A DNA stretch of 56,702 nucleotides from Lachnospiraceae bacterium (GCA_017962105.1 JAGCVY010000013.1:1-56702), one strand, 5' to 3'; positions 32,352-41,159 are shown, numbered from the stretch's first letter. The notes: a model not told the origin generated them from the sequence alone. Made by a program: numbers and translations.

Positions 32352-33152
32352 ATGAAACACGTTTATGCAGTCATTCTCATCCTTTTCGTTGCTCTTCTCA
32401 CGGGCTGCGGCAAGGACAATGCATCCCCGGAAAATGACGGGAAAGATACCAAGACAAGCAGCCCGACGCCGGGCGGCAGCACAGACAACAAAACACCGGA
32501 CAACGGCAACAAGGGCAACGACAAGACCTACACTCCCGCGGAGATCGAGGCCGCGATCGCGCGCGTGATCGGCGACGGCTACAATGCTACCGTGGATGTT
32601 CCCATGGAGGAGATGTACTCCTGCGCCCTCGCGGATGCCGATTTTTCGAAGATTGACAGCTATGTAGCGAAGCTCACTCTCGTTCCTTCCGTGCAGCAGG
32701 ACCAGATTGTGATCGCAACCGCCAAGGATGCCGCGTACGCGGAGGAGCTTGTGAAGCTTTACAACAAGGAATACGAGCGCGCGACCATGTACGCCAAACA
32801 GTATCCGATGGAGCCCCACAAGCTTACGCGGGCCCGCATCTACAGAGTCGGCAACACCGTAATGTATCTGATCGCCGGCAAATCCCCGGAAACCGGCATG
32901 GATGACACCGCCTGCATCGCGCTCGCGGAAGCCGAGTACAAGAAGATCGACGACACCATCCGCGAGATGTACGGCTATCTTCCGGAAAATCTGCTTGTCG
33001 AGTCGGAGCCGGAACCGGGGGAGGAACATGCAGCCATCTATGAAGGTGGCGACGTTCCCTTTGATGACGGTCTCGACATCCCCGGCGATCCCGAAGCCGG
33101 AACCAATCCCGAGGACGGCGGTGACGGTGTGCCTATGTTCGACGGCTGCTGA
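32352..33152 (+). CDS. DUF4358-type lipoprotein
   Basis: The 266-residue product has a lipoprotein signal with lipobox L-L-T-G-C (C19). A low-complexity Asn/Lys/Thr/Pro linker follows, then a domain of about 130 residues (TPAEIEAAIARVIGDGYNAT to GDTIREMYGYL-like helices) resembling DUF4358. The acidic Gly/Pro/Asp-rich tail ends FDGC. DUF4358 proteins usually sit next to MBOAT and DHHW genes in Lachnospiraceae, as here, and are presumed partners in surface polymer acetylation. It probably starts the three-gene operon under the sigma 1-like promoter. Confidence 0.78.
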   Translation: MKHVYAVILILFVALLTGCGKDNASPENDGKDTKTSSPTPGGSTDNKTPDNGNKGNDKTYTPAEIEAAIARVIGDGYNATVDVPMEEMYSCALADADFSKIDSYVAKLTLVPSVQQDQIVIATAKDAAYAEELVKLYNKEYERATMYAKQYPMEPHKLTRARIYRVGNTVMYLIAGKSPETGMDDTACIALAEAEYKKIDDTIREMYGYLPENLLVESEPEPGEEHAAIYEGGDVPFDDGLDIPGDPEAGTNPEDGGDGVPMFDGC

Positions 33153-33200
33153 TTTAGAAAATTTCTCCTGTGCGTATCACTCTTACTGTTGAGGCAAATT

Positions 33201-34661
33201 ATGGTTTTCTCAAGTCTTACCTTTCTCTTTCTGTTCCTGCCGGCGATGCTTCTCCTGTACTACATCACGCCCCGGCGGGGCAAAAACGCGGTGCTCTTTC
33301 TCGGCAGCCTTGTCTTCTATGCCTGGGGCGAGCCGGTTTATGTCGTGCTCATGATCTTCTCCACCGTGCTCGACTACACCTGCGGACGTCTGGTCGAGTG
33401 GTACCGCGGCACTTCGAAGCAGAAGATCGGCCTGATCATTTCGCTGTGCGGCAACCTCGGTCTGCTGTTCTTTTTCAAGTACGCGGATTTCCTCGCGGGG
33501 ACGATCAACAATCTCGCCGGATTGTCGCTGCCGAAGCATGATCTTCCGCTGCCGATCGGCATCTCCTTCTACACCTTCCAGACCATGAGCTACACGATCG
33601 ATGTGTACCGCGGAACGGCCAAGGTTCAGCGGAACATCATCTCCTTCGGCGCTTACGTCGCACTGTTTCCGCAGCTGATCGCGGGACCGATCGTGCGCTA
33701 CCGTGACATTGCCGAGGAGCTCGACACCCGCACACACAGCTTCGATGCCTTCGGGGAGGGCGCACGGCGCTTCGTGACCGGCCTTGCGAAGAAGGTTCTC
33801 CTCGCCAACAACATCGGCCTGCTGTGGGATGCGGTGTCGAAGACCGACGTCGCATCGCTGACAACCGCAGGCGCGTGGCTTGGGCTGATCGCGCTCGCCT
33901 TCCAGGTGTATTTTGATTTCTCGGGGTACAGCGACATGGCCATCGGACTCGGTCGGATGCTCGGGTTCCATTTTCCGGAGAATTTCAACTATCCTTACAT
34001 CTCCGCCAGCGTGACCGAGTTCTGGCGCCGCTGGCACATCAGCCTCGGCGCATGGTTCCGCGACTACGTCTACATCCCCCTCGGGGGCAACCGCCGCGGG
34101 TTTGCAAGGCATCTGTTGAACATTGTCATCGTGTGGCTGCTCACCGGCCTGTGGCACGGCGCGAGCTGGAATTACGTCCTCTGGGGCGCATGGTATGCGG
34201 CGGTGCTGCTGTGTGAAAAGCTCTTCCTGTCGAACCTTTTGAAGAAAATGCCGAGGTTCATCGGGCACGTCTACACGCTGTTCGTCATCGTCTTCGCCGG
34301 CGCGCTGTTCGGCTTCGAGGACATCCGTCGCGGGTTCTCGTTTATCAAGGTACTGTTCGGCGGCGGTGCCGGTCTGATCAACGATGCGACGCGCTATCAA
34401 GTCCTCTCCTACGCGCCGCTTCTGGTGATCTGTGCCGTGGCAAGCACGCCCCTCGCCGCATGGATCGGTCGGAAAATAACCGCTGCCGTAGAAAAGGCAG
34501 CCCAAACCGCGGAACTGCCGGCTGCTGCCAGCACGCGTCACCGCTTCCGCGAGGGCCTTCTGACCGCCTGCGACTCGCTCCGCCTTCTGGGGCTTTCCGC
34601 CCTCAGTCTGGCCTACCTGATCAGCGGCTCGTACAATCCCTTCCTGTATTTCAGGTTCTGA
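33201..34661 (+). CDS. MBOAT-family O-acyltransferase (AlgI/DltB-like)
   Basis: The 486-residue polytopic membrane protein matches AlgI: FSSLTFLFLFLPAMLLLYYI at the start, PIGISFYTFQTMSYTIDVYR, the conserved FDFSGYSDMAIGLGRMLGF, EFWRRWHISLGAWFRDYVYI, and the catalytic histidine in LLTGLWHGASWNYVLWG. It passes acyl groups across the membrane for O-acetylation of a surface glycan. The ATG at 33201 follows a GAGG; the 4-codon longer frame from 33189 has no site. It works with the DHHW protein downstream, which should complete the transfer. Confidence 0.93.
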   Translation: MVFSSLTFLFLFLPAMLLLYYITPRRGKNAVLFLGSLVFYAWGEPVYVVLMIFSTVLDYTCGRLVEWYRGTSKQKIGLIISLCGNLGLLFFFKYADFLAGTINNLAGLSLPKHDLPLPIGISFYTFQTMSYTIDVYRGTAKVQRNIISFGAYVALFPQLIAGPIVRYRDIAEELDTRTHSFDAFGEGARRFVTGLAKKVLLANNIGLLWDAVSKTDVASLTTAGAWLGLIALAFQVYFDFSGYSDMAIGLGRMLGFHFPENFNYPYISASVTEFWRRWHISLGAWFRDYVYIPLGGNRRGFARHLLNIVIVWLLTGLWHGASWNYVLWGAWYAAVLLCEKLFLSNLLKKMPRFIGHVYTLFVIVFAGALFGFEDIRRGFSFIKVLFGGGAGLINDATRYQVLSYAPLLVICAVASTPLAAWIGRKITAAVEKAAQTAELPAAASTRHRFREGLLTACDSLRLLGLSALSLAYLISGSYNPFLYFRF

Positions 34662-34734
34662 TATTCCAACCGTCATCCACCCGCGTTCTGCAGTTTTCGC
34701 AGCGCCGGGGATGACGCACCCTCGGAGGTATTTT

Positions 34735-35841
34735 ATGCGCAACAAAGTTACCGCAGTTCTCTTCTGCCTGATGCTTCTCGCCGGAGCCACGGCGCACCTG
34801 CTCCTTGCGGACCGCGTCTATTCGGAAAATGAGCGGCGCGAGCTCCAGCAGAAGCCCGCCGTATCAAGCAAAACCGTCTTCTCCGGTCAGTTCGGCAGCG
34901 AGACGGAGATCTACCTCGCCGACCAGTTTCCGGGCCGTGACGGTTGGGTCGCCGTGAAGACAATCTGTGAGCGTCTCCTCGGAAAGCGCGAGTCCGGCGG
35001 CGTCTACTACGCGGACGACGGCTATCTGATCGACATCTACCGCTCCTGGAACGGAAAGCAGACCACCGCCAACGTGACGGCCCTCAAGGCTCTTCAGGAC
35101 GCCATGGACAATGCGGGGATCCCGATGCGCACCATGCTGGTTCCCACGGCTGCCCGCATCCTTTCGGACAAGCTCCCGCGGTACGCGCAGGTCGCCGATG
35201 AACAGAAGGTTCTTGACTATGCCGCCCTCCGCGGAATATGGCTGTGTGACGTGACCGAGACGCTCTCCGATCACAAAGACGAGTACATCTATTACCGGAC
35301 CGACCACCACTGGACAAGCCTCGGCGCCTACTACGCCTACGCTGCGTGGATGCGGGACCGCGGGCTCACGGCTATGCCCATCGGAGAGTGGACGAAGGAG
35401 CAGCTCAGCGACATTTTCCGCGGAACGACGTACAACAAGGTGAACGATCCGCTGGCAGCCTGTGACACCATCGACGCGTACTACAAAAACACCGCTCACA
35501 CGGTCAATTACAACCGCGGCTACTATGTGACCGACACGATCTACGAGCGCAGCTACCTCGAGGGCCGCGACCAGTATGCGGTCTTCCTGAACTCCAATCA
35601 GGAGACAACGGTCATCACCGGCCCCGGCACGGGGAAGCTTCTGATCATCAAGGATTCCTATGCCAACTGCTTCGCGCAGTTTACGGTGGACGACTTCGCC
35701 GAGACGCATCTGATCGACATGCGGTTCTTCCGCGGCTCCGTTCTCAAGTATATCGCGGAAAATGAGATCACCGAAGTCCTGGTCCTCTACAACATCCCGA
35801 ACTTTACAAGCGACACCGCAGTGGCAAGATGCTGTCGGTGA
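34735..35841 (+). CDS. DHHW-family (AlgJ/AlgX-like) acetyltransferase partner
   Basis: The 368-residue product has an N-terminal signal anchor (VTAVLFCLMLLAGATAHLLL). The DHHW motif is D190-H191-H192-W193 in YYRTDHHWTSLGAYYAYAAW, and the SGNH-like serine is in LLIIKDSYANCF. This is the extracellular partner that moves the acyl group from the MBOAT protein to the polysaccharide. GGAGG precedes the ATG at 34735. The C-terminus ends NIPNFTSDTAVARCCR, slightly shorter than some homologues but with all motifs present. Confidence 0.88.
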   Translation: MRNKVTAVLFCLMLLAGATAHLLLADRVYSENERRELQQKPAVSSKTVFSGQFGSETEIYLADQFPGRDGWVAVKTICERLLGKRESGGVYYADDGYLIDIYRSWNGKQTTANVTALKALQDAMDNAGIPMRTMLVPTAARILSDKLPRYAQVADEQKVLDYAALRGIWLCDVTETLSDHKDEYIYYRTDHHWTSLGAYYAYAAWMRDRGLTAMPIGEWTKEQLSDIFRGTTYNKVNDPLAACDTIDAYYKNTAHTVNYNRGYYVTDTIYERSYLEGRDQYAVFLNSNQETTVITGPGTGKLLIIKDSYANCFAQFTVDDFAETHLIDMRFFRGSVLKYIAENEITEVLVLYNIPNFTSDTAVARCCR

Positions 35842-35853
35842 CGCCGACTTACA

Positions 35854-35888
35854 AAGAAAGACCACCGGCTGAACCGATGGTCTTTCTT
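35854..35888. terminator. Bidirectional terminator
   Basis: AAGAAAGACCA (35854-35864) pairs with TGGTCTTTCTT (35878-35888). The A-rich and T-rich flanks serve both the DHHW gene and the converging deacetylase gene. Confidence 0.7.
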
Positions 35889-35893
35889 ATACC

Positions 35894-36595
35894 TTACAGT
35901 TTTATAAACTCCGGCACATCGAACATCACACCGTTCTCCAGCAGGTAATCGATGAACAGGCGGTAGTATCCGGGCACCATGGCGTCTGTCTCATCGTGGG
36001 CGTGCAGAAGCAGGATGTGGCTTCCCGGATCCGCAAGAAGCGACGCGCCTGTCTTCGGTGCCTTGTCGTTGATGCGTTTCCATACGTCATCCACGGTGAA
36101 GCCGGAATCCGGCCGGATCTGATACTCCGCAAAATCAAACGTCCACAACGTGTCCACATTTTTATCAAGCCCGTACTCCTTCCACCATGCGTACGGGATC
36201 TGCGTATCCTTAAGCTTGTCAAATCCGTTCTCGCGGAAATACTCCTGCAAAGCCGCCTCATTGGCCCCGCCGCGGTTTCCGTAGGGGAAGCGGAACGGGC
36301 GGAAGCGCCGCGGAACTCCGGCGTCGGCGTACAACCGGTCGAGGAGGGCTTCATTTTTCGCTATCTCAGTTTTCGCCTCCTCAAGGGATATCTCGGAAAA
36401 TGCAGGATGCGAGTAGCTGTGGTTTCCCACGATCATCCCGTGCTGCAGCGCGTAGACCGCGTTGTCATAGTACTTCTCAACATTCTCGCCGACTGCAAAC
36501 ATCAGCGCGGTAATCCCCTTCCCGTTTAGGTAATCGACGATCGCCGGCGTGTTGGCCGAGGCGATGTCGTCAATCGTCAGAATTGCGTGGATCAT
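35894..36595 (-). CDS. Polysaccharide deacetylase (NodB homology, CE4)
   Basis: The 233-residue product is a NodB-fold protein. ILTIDDIAS supplies the catalytic Asp and metal Asp (T-I-D-D), MIVGNHSYSHPAFSEIS the two metal histidines (H-x-x-x-H), FRFPYGNRGG the R-P-P-like motif, and LLLHAHDETDAMVP the final histidine. It has no signal peptide, which is unusual because most CE4 enzymes act outside the cell; a cytoplasmic role or non-classical export is possible. It converges on the surface acetylation operon. Confidence 0.85.
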   Translation of the reverse strand: MIHAILTIDDIASANTPAIVDYLNGKGITALMFAVGENVEKYYDNAVYALQHGMIVGNHSYSHPAFSEISLEEAKTEIAKNEALLDRLYADAGVPRRFRPFRFPYGNRGGANEAALQEYFRENGFDKLKDTQIPYAWWKEYGLDKNVDTLWTFDFAEYQIRPDSGFTVDDVWKRINDKAPKTGASLLADPGSHILLLHAHDETDAMVPGYYRLFIDYLLENGVMFDVPEFIKL

Positions 36596-36689
36596 TGTTT
36601 CCGTATCCTTTCTGTTCAGGATTTTTTCTGTTGTTCCGAACCTTACAGGTTCGGTGCGATTTGGTAAATTATACCGCAGAAAAAACTAT

Positions 36690-36718
36690 TTGACAATTGC
36701 GAATGGCTGTGTTATCTT
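36690..36718 (+). promoter_or_regulatory. Strong sigma-A-type promoter of the short ORF unit
   Basis: TTGACA (36690-36695), 17-bp spacer, TATCTT (36713-36718). It drives the short ORF at 36765 and, by read-through, the ATPase gene at 36956. Confidence 0.6.
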
Positions 36719-36764
36719 TGCGTTGTTCGAACAAAAAACACTACTCGCAAAGGAGGTAATTAAC

Positions 36765-36827
36765 ATGTCGGGCATCATTATTGTGATTCAACTGAATTGT
36801 TACTTGCCTCGGAGCGTGGAGTCTTGA
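36765..36827 (+). CDS. 20-residue hydrophobic peptide (leader peptide or small protein)
   Basis: An ATG with a near-ideal AGGAGGT site 8 nt upstream opens a 20-codon frame, MSGIIIVIQLNCYLPRSVES, ending in TGA at 36827. It sits between a good promoter (36690-36718) and an intrinsic terminator (36873-36896), all within about 200 bp. The I-I-I-V-I run looks like a branched-chain amino acid attenuator leader, yet the next gene is an ABC-class ATPase, not an ilv gene. A small membrane peptide or type I toxin is the other reading. It is too short for routine gene callers. Confidence 0.55.
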   Translation: MSGIIIVIQLNCYLPRSVES

Positions 36828-36872
36828 TCAGCAGATAATCTCTCGATTAATCTAAAAGAGTCCTTCTGATTT

Positions 36873-36896
36873 CCGTGGCGATGAGTCACGGTTTTT
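36873..36896 (+). terminator. Intrinsic terminator / attenuator before the ATPase gene
   Basis: CCGTG-GCGATGAGT-CACGG followed by TTTTTCT. An upstream hairpin, AGATAATC...GATTAATCT (about 36833-36852), could compete with it or pause the polymerase. Confidence 0.6.
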
Positions 36897-36955
36897 CTAT
36901 GCCCAAAATCCGTTGTTTTTCTGTAAAAACGAAAGGTTAAAAGGGTGACAAACGA

Positions 36956-38770
36956 ATGAAGAGACTCAAATCTTACCTGTTGTCGATGGACAACAACACA
37001 ACCACATACAAGGAAATGTACGCGGCCAATACGATGATTCCGGCGGGGACTCCGGGCAACCCCTACAATCTTCCGAAGTTCGTCAGCGAGCCGACATTCT
37101 GGTATGAGGACATTTCTTTTACGATCGAACTTACCAACAAAAACGCACAGGACCGGCCGACGATCCTCATGCAGATTCCGGCGGAAAATCTGGGAATCGG
37201 CGAGTATCCCGTTGCGGCAGCCGACGAATGCTACCGCCAGTGGATCCGGCAGCTGGAATCGATGAATGCGGAACTGTACAACCGAAACAAACCCTTCGAG
37301 ATGACGGGATACTACTTCTACGTGCAGCCCGGAGGAGAAATTCTCACAAGGAACTCGGCTTATTTTGCGATGCGCCCGAGAAAAGACTATTACAACGCCG
37401 GCCAGAACAGGATCATTCACTTCTACCCGGAAGAGGTCGGCGAACCGCAGATGTGCATCAGCATGCGGTTTCAGGTACAACTGCCAAGGAAGCGGATCAA
37501 GAAAGCGCTGTCCATGCTGGTGGAGGACATCCCGCAGGCAGCCGTCACATTTGTTCGCAGTTTCAACAGTGAACGGGTGAAGGAAGTAATTCTTTTAGCC
37601 CGCAAGCAGAAGGAACTGCGGGAGTGGCTTAAGACAAGCGATTACTGCGCATTCTTAGCAAACGGAAGCATCCTTCCGAGTGATTCGAAGACGAACGGCC
37701 CGCTTGAAGGTGCCGTTCCGTTCAAGGCTCCGGAGGAGGACACGGTCTGGGCCTGCGGTCTCGAAGGCCTGGGCGTCCGCAAGGGCGTCACCGTCATCAC
37801 CGGCGGCGGCTACTCCGGCAAATCCACGGTTCTCGACACGATCTCCGCCGGAATTTACGACCATGCGCTCGGCGACGGCCGTGAGCTGTGCGTCACGGAC
37901 CAGACCGCAATGACGATCTCCACAGAGGACGGCCGATGCGTGAAGGCTCTGGACATTTCCCCGTTCATCGCTTGGCTTCCCTGCGGGAGCACCGAGGATT
38001 TTTCGACGGATCATGCGTCCGGCTCCACCTCCCAGGCAGCCAACATCTTAGAGTCCATCCAATGCGGCTCGAAGCTTCTTCTGATCGACGAGGATAAGAG
38101 CGCGACGAACTTCATGATCCGCGATGCCCTGATGAAAGGCCTGATCCGCAGGGAGCCGATCACGCCGTTCACCGAGCGGGTGAACGAGCTGTACAAAACC
38201 TGCGGCGTCTCCACGATTCTGGTCATCGGCGGAAGCGGCGAATATCTGGGGATTGCGGACAACATTTTCCTGATGGATGAATACCTGATGTACAACGTGA
38301 CCGGGCAGGCCAGAGCAATGTGCGCGGCCCGGACCGACGCTGCGACAAGCCCGGAAACCTCTGAGAAACCGGCTCCGGCGAAGTCATGGCATCAGACCCG
38401 TGTGCTTCTCACGGACGGCTTCACGCCTTACCCGAAACACTTCGGCCCGCAGAAGCTCGAGGTGCCGGATGTCGGATTCATCCTGATCGGCGACGAGAAG
38501 ATCGACTTAAATCATCTGCACAACATCGCCTGCCACGAACAGCAGACGGCAATCGGCTTCATGATCCGGCTCATGGAGGCCCGCCAGAACGGGGCCACCG
38601 TGGACCTTGAGGCCGCCGTGCGTCAGCTCTATTCAGAAATCTCGGAAAAAGGCCTGGACATCATCTACTCGGGCACATTTCCCGGGTGCGGCCGGTTCCT
38701 TGCCTGCCCCCGAGAGAACGACCTGTATGCGGTGATCAACCGCATGCGGCGAGTCCAGTATAAAAAGTAG
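36956..38770 (+). CDS. ABC-class predicted ATPase (PF09818 type)
   Basis: The 604-residue product matches the 'predicted ATPase of the ABC class' group. The Walker A is GGGYSGKST, the signature-like region is ASGSTSQAANILESI, and Walker B is LLLIDEDKSATNFMIRDALM with the D-E-D ending. The C-terminal ~150 residues are unique to the family (IDLNHLHNIACHEQQTAIGF). There is no transmembrane segment, so it is not a transporter by itself. Its role in bacteria is unknown. The preceding short ORF and terminator suggest attenuation control. Confidence 0.85.
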   Translation: MKRLKSYLLSMDNNTTTYKEMYAANTMIPAGTPGNPYNLPKFVSEPTFWYEDISFTIELTNKNAQDRPTILMQIPAENLGIGEYPVAAADECYRQWIRQLESMNAELYNRNKPFEMTGYYFYVQPGGEILTRNSAYFAMRPRKDYYNAGQNRIIHFYPEEVGEPQMCISMRFQVQLPRKRIKKALSMLVEDIPQAAVTFVRSFNSERVKEVILLARKQKELREWLKTSDYCAFLANGSILPSDSKTNGPLEGAVPFKAPEEDTVWACGLEGLGVRKGVTVITGGGYSGKSTVLDTISAGIYDHALGDGRELCVTDQTAMTISTEDGRCVKALDISPFIAWLPCGSTEDFSTDHASGSTSQAANILESIQCGSKLLLIDEDKSATNFMIRDALMKGLIRREPITPFTERVNELYKTCGVSTILVIGGSGEYLGIADNIFLMDEYLMYNVTGQARAMCAARTDAATSPETSEKPAPAKSWHQTRVLLTDGFTPYPKHFGPQKLEVPDVGFILIGDEKIDLNHLHNIACHEQQTAIGFMIRLMEARQNGATVDLEAAVRQLYSEISEKGLDIIYSGTFPGCGRFLACPRENDLYAVINRMRRVQYKK

Positions 38771-38775
38771 TTTCA

Positions 38776-38818
38776 AAAAAGCGTCATCCCCTGCTGTCGG
38801 CAGGGGATGGCGCTTTTC
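38776..38818. terminator. Bidirectional terminator
   Basis: AAAAAGCGTCATCCCCTGC pairs with GCAGGGGATGGCGCTTTT around a 5-nt loop. It serves the ATPase gene and the converging XRE-TPR gene. Confidence 0.8.
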
Positions 38819-38821
38819 CGA

Positions 38822-39907
38822 TTATTCCGTATGCAATTTGTGAAATATCTTTTGCAGTTCTTCCGATGCGTACTCCTTAAGCTCGTCCATGGTCTGGCTC
38901 AAACCGTCCATGGCGGTGGGACCCGCATCGTCGTAGACCGTGGCGTTCATCAGGGAACCCACGAAGATCACATTCTCCAGCGTGTGCATCGGATGCTTGT
39001 CAAACTCCTGTGCCATGCGGACGGCCTCGCGAAGGTTTTCCTCGGCTTCCCTGTTCCGCCCGAGGGCATCGAGGGCGATTGCGATCATCATCCGTAAAAT
39101 GGCAACACTCTTGTCGAGATAAAAGGCTCCCTCCGGATCATCCCGGAGCGTCTCCAGGTGATTGATGGACCACTCCGCCACACGGATCGCATCCTCAAAC
39201 CGGCTCATGTGAAAATAGTAATATTCATAGCCGCACATGACGACGCTGATCTCAAAGATTGCGTTGACAAACGCCATCTCGGTGTGCTCAATTCCCTCCG
39301 CGTCACGGCGTTCGTTGCGGATCAGCGTAAGTCCGAGAACGGAGTCGTTGAGACCGCACACGTTGTTTTCCTTGTACTCCGTGACGGCGCGCCGGTAATC
39401 CCCCAGATTCGAGTAGCACTGGGCGATGGAATTGCGGATCATAACCTCATTGATGTCCGGGTCCTTATTTTGCGAGATCAGCTCGATTGCGTGCCGGTAG
39501 AGCTTGATTGCCTCGCGGGTATCCTCCGAACGGTTGTACACGATGCCGACCTGTTCCAGACAGCTGGCTGCACTGACCACGATCTTAAAATGATTCGGAT
39601 ACCGTCTCAGTGCCTTTCGGTACTCCTCCGCCGCCTCCTCAACACGGTTCACCTTCCGAAGTTCCATAATGCGCTCCGCCTCCGAGTCGGCGTCACCGCC
39701 CCGCAGCGAGAATCCGATTAACGCATCCACCGATATTCGAAACACATCGGCGAGTTCCATGAGGTACGATAGCTCAGGCTCGGACGCTCCTCTCTCCCAT
39801 TTTGATATGGTACCGAGGGTGATGCCGAGCCGGTCCGCCAGTTCCTCCTGAGTAAGCCCCATACGCTTGCGGGCAACCCGGATATTTTCCGCCAGATTAC
39901 CGACCAT
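38822..39907 (-). CDS. XRE-TPR regulator
   Basis: The 361-residue product has an N-terminal Cro/C1 helix-turn-helix (ENIRVARKRMGLTQEELADR, LGITLGTISKWERGASEPEL). Tetratricopeptide-like helix pairs fill the rest (AAEEYRKALRRYPNHFKIVV, IRNSIAQCYSNLGDYRRAVT, AIALDALGRNREAEENLREA). GGAGG precedes the ATG. The 357-bp upstream gap has two palindromes and faces the divergent membrane protein genes at 40265, which it probably controls. Confidence 0.85.
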   Translation of the reverse strand: MVGNLAENIRVARKRMGLTQEELADRLGITLGTISKWERGASEPELSYLMELADVFRISVDALIGFSLRGGDADSEAERIMELRKVNRVEEAAEEYRKALRRYPNHFKIVVSAASCLEQVGIVYNRSEDTREAIKLYRHAIELISQNKDPDINEVMIRNSIAQCYSNLGDYRRAVTEYKENNVCGLNDSVLGLTLIRNERRDAEGIEHTEMAFVNAIFEISVVMCGYEYYYFHMSRFEDAIRVAEWSINHLETLRDDPEGAFYLDKSVAILRMMIAIALDALGRNREAEENLREAVRMAQEFDKHPMHTLENVIFVGSLMNATVYDDAGPTAMDGLSQTMDELKEYASEELQKIFHKLHTE

Positions 39908-40264
39908 ATTTTGCCTCCGTTATGTGCCGGGATCCTGCCCTGTGCAACGATCCCGATCTTGTCAAGCAACAAATCCCTGTTTCCGATTCGAGCAGTAGTA
40001 TTCATGATTGCCTCCCTTCTCCTCACAGCCCACACAAGCTGTCCTTCGTTCTGCAATCATCATACTGCTGTCCATAGTATAATTGAACACCCAGTCCATA
40101 TAATTTGTCAAATTGATTTTCTACGTATCGTAGATTTTCAAGCGGCGCCGTCGGAAGAAAACCAAAAAAGATAATATATTATCCCCTTTTGACGGAATAA
40201 TACATTGTATGCCCACCCGGAATCCTCTACAATGAATCCAATAACCGGAAGGAGGGTTTGTTCT
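39908..40264. promoter_or_regulatory. Divergent intergenic region with two palindromic operator candidates
   Basis: This 357-bp gap holds a dyad CTACG-TAT-CGTAG (40121-40133) and a perfect 14-bp palindrome GATAATATATTATC (40170-40183). A TATACT-like -10 faces the XRE gene near 40076. TACAAT with TTGTAT 17 bp upstream faces right, close to the start at 40265. A GGGATC...GATCCC hairpin lies just before the XRE start. A minus-strand ORF with a good AAGGGAGG site begins at 40005 and overlaps the XRE gene in another frame; I do not call it a gene. Confidence 0.5.
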
Positions 40265-40675
40265 ATGGGATGTTTTCTTGTTCCTGCCGCTGAGGCGATC
40301 GTCACAACGGTTGTAACCAAAATTGTCGAGAAAAAGGAAGCTGCGACGGATAATGCCGCGCCGGCCGGAGCTGCAAACTCCGAAGCCGTAGCAGCAGTGA
40401 AGATTCCGTTCTCGCGGAAACTGAAATGGCTCCGAAGCCTTCTCTGGGGCGGTGTCGTGCTGCTTTTGTTTGAGCACATCTGGCACGGGGAAGTCGTGCC
40501 GTGGTTCCCGTTTCTGACCGCGATGTCCGATCCGGAGGACGCGTCGGCAATGCTTCGGGAAATGTCAACCGTCGGCGTCACCATGGCCGTCATCGTAACT
40601 CTCGTTTGGGTGGGAATGCTGATCGTTTCCTCGATGGTCGAGAAACAGGCATCCAAGGCACCCGCGAAGATCTGA
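40265..40675 (+). CDS. Small membrane protein, two transmembrane segments
   Basis: The 136-residue product is unrecognised. It begins MGCFLVPAAEAIVTTVVTKI, then has an Ala/Glu-rich linker, then two hydrophobic helices (SLLWGGVVLLLFEHIW and TVGVTMAVIVTLVWVGMLIV). AAGGAGGG precedes the ATG. It is followed 16 bp later by another small membrane protein, so the two probably form one complex. The cysteine at position 3 could be a modification site, though there is no proper lipobox. The XRE-TPR regulator is divergent. Confidence 0.7.
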   Translation: MGCFLVPAAEAIVTTVVTKIVEKKEAATDNAAPAGAANSEAVAAVKIPFSRKLKWLRSLLWGGVVLLLFEHIWHGEVVPWFPFLTAMSDPEDASAMLREMSTVGVTMAVIVTLVWVGMLIVSSMVEKQASKAPAKI

Positions 40676-40691
40676 CGGGAGGTGAGCGGAA

Positions 40692-41009
40692 ATGACACTG
40701 TTAATCTCTCTGATTGCTGCCGTCATCTGCACCGTCATCTGGTATAAAAACGCGCCGGACAACACGCTCCGCGTCGACATTCTCTGCTGGATGTACTGGG
40801 GCGCCTCGCTCATGTGGCTCGCCGATGCGATCTTCGAGTTCGCCGAGCTGAAGGAAGAGTATTTTGCGCCGGCTCCGAAAGATATGTTGAACGATACCTT
40901 CTTAGGGCTTTCCGTGGTAGTGCTCGGGCTGGTCATCTGGATGGTAATCCTGTTGATCAAGGATCCTAAGGGTGTGATCAAAAAAGCTCTGTTGAGGAAA
41001 AATGATTGA
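40692..41009 (+). CDS. Small membrane protein, three hydrophobic segments
   Basis: The 105-residue product is unrecognised. Three hydrophobic stretches (TLLISLIAAVICTVIWY, LCWMYWGASLMWLADAIFEF, LGLSVVVLGLVIWMVILLIK) surround a short acidic loop, ELKEEYFAPAPKDML. GGGAGG lies before the ATG. It is the second gene of a two-gene unit with the preceding membrane protein and ends at a terminator (41011-41058). Confidence 0.7.
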   Translation: MTLLISLIAAVICTVIWYKNAPDNTLRVDILCWMYWGASLMWLADAIFEFAELKEEYFAPAPKDMLNDTFLGLSVVVLGLVIWMVILLIKDPKGVIKKALLRKND

Positions 41010-41010
41010 G

Positions 41011-41058
41011 CGGAAATGCGGTTTCTCTCGCGGTAGGGAGCCGCATTTTCCGTATACG
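41011..41058 (+). terminator. Terminator that contains a CATTTTCCG motif
   Basis: CGGAAATGCGG pairs with CCGCATTTTCCG across a 19-nt loop (41011-41052). The right arm is a full copy of the dispersed motif. A short T run is inside the arm rather than after it, so efficiency is uncertain. Confidence 0.45.
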
Positions 41059-41090
41059 GAAATTTTTTGAGGGCAGGAATGCGTTTCCGG

Positions 41091-41119
41091 TGTTTTTTGT
41101 GCCGGGAATCCGCTATAAT
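41091..41119 (+). promoter_or_regulatory. Probable promoter of the lar operon
   Basis: TATAAT at 41114-41119 with a poor -35 (TGTTTT, 17-bp spacer). LarB starts 41 bp downstream after GGAGGGAAGG. Confidence 0.45.
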
Positions 41120-41159
41120 AGTACTATGTCGTTGATGGATCAAGGAGGGAAGGAATTCC

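Noticed and set aside
39718-40005. Minus-strand ORF starting at 40005 with a good AAGGGAGG site (MNTTARIGNRDLLLDKIGIV...)
   Set aside because: It overlaps the XRE helix-turn-helix region in another frame for about 190 bp and has no known family. It may be a leader that couples translation of the XRE gene, but evidence is too thin to call it a gene.
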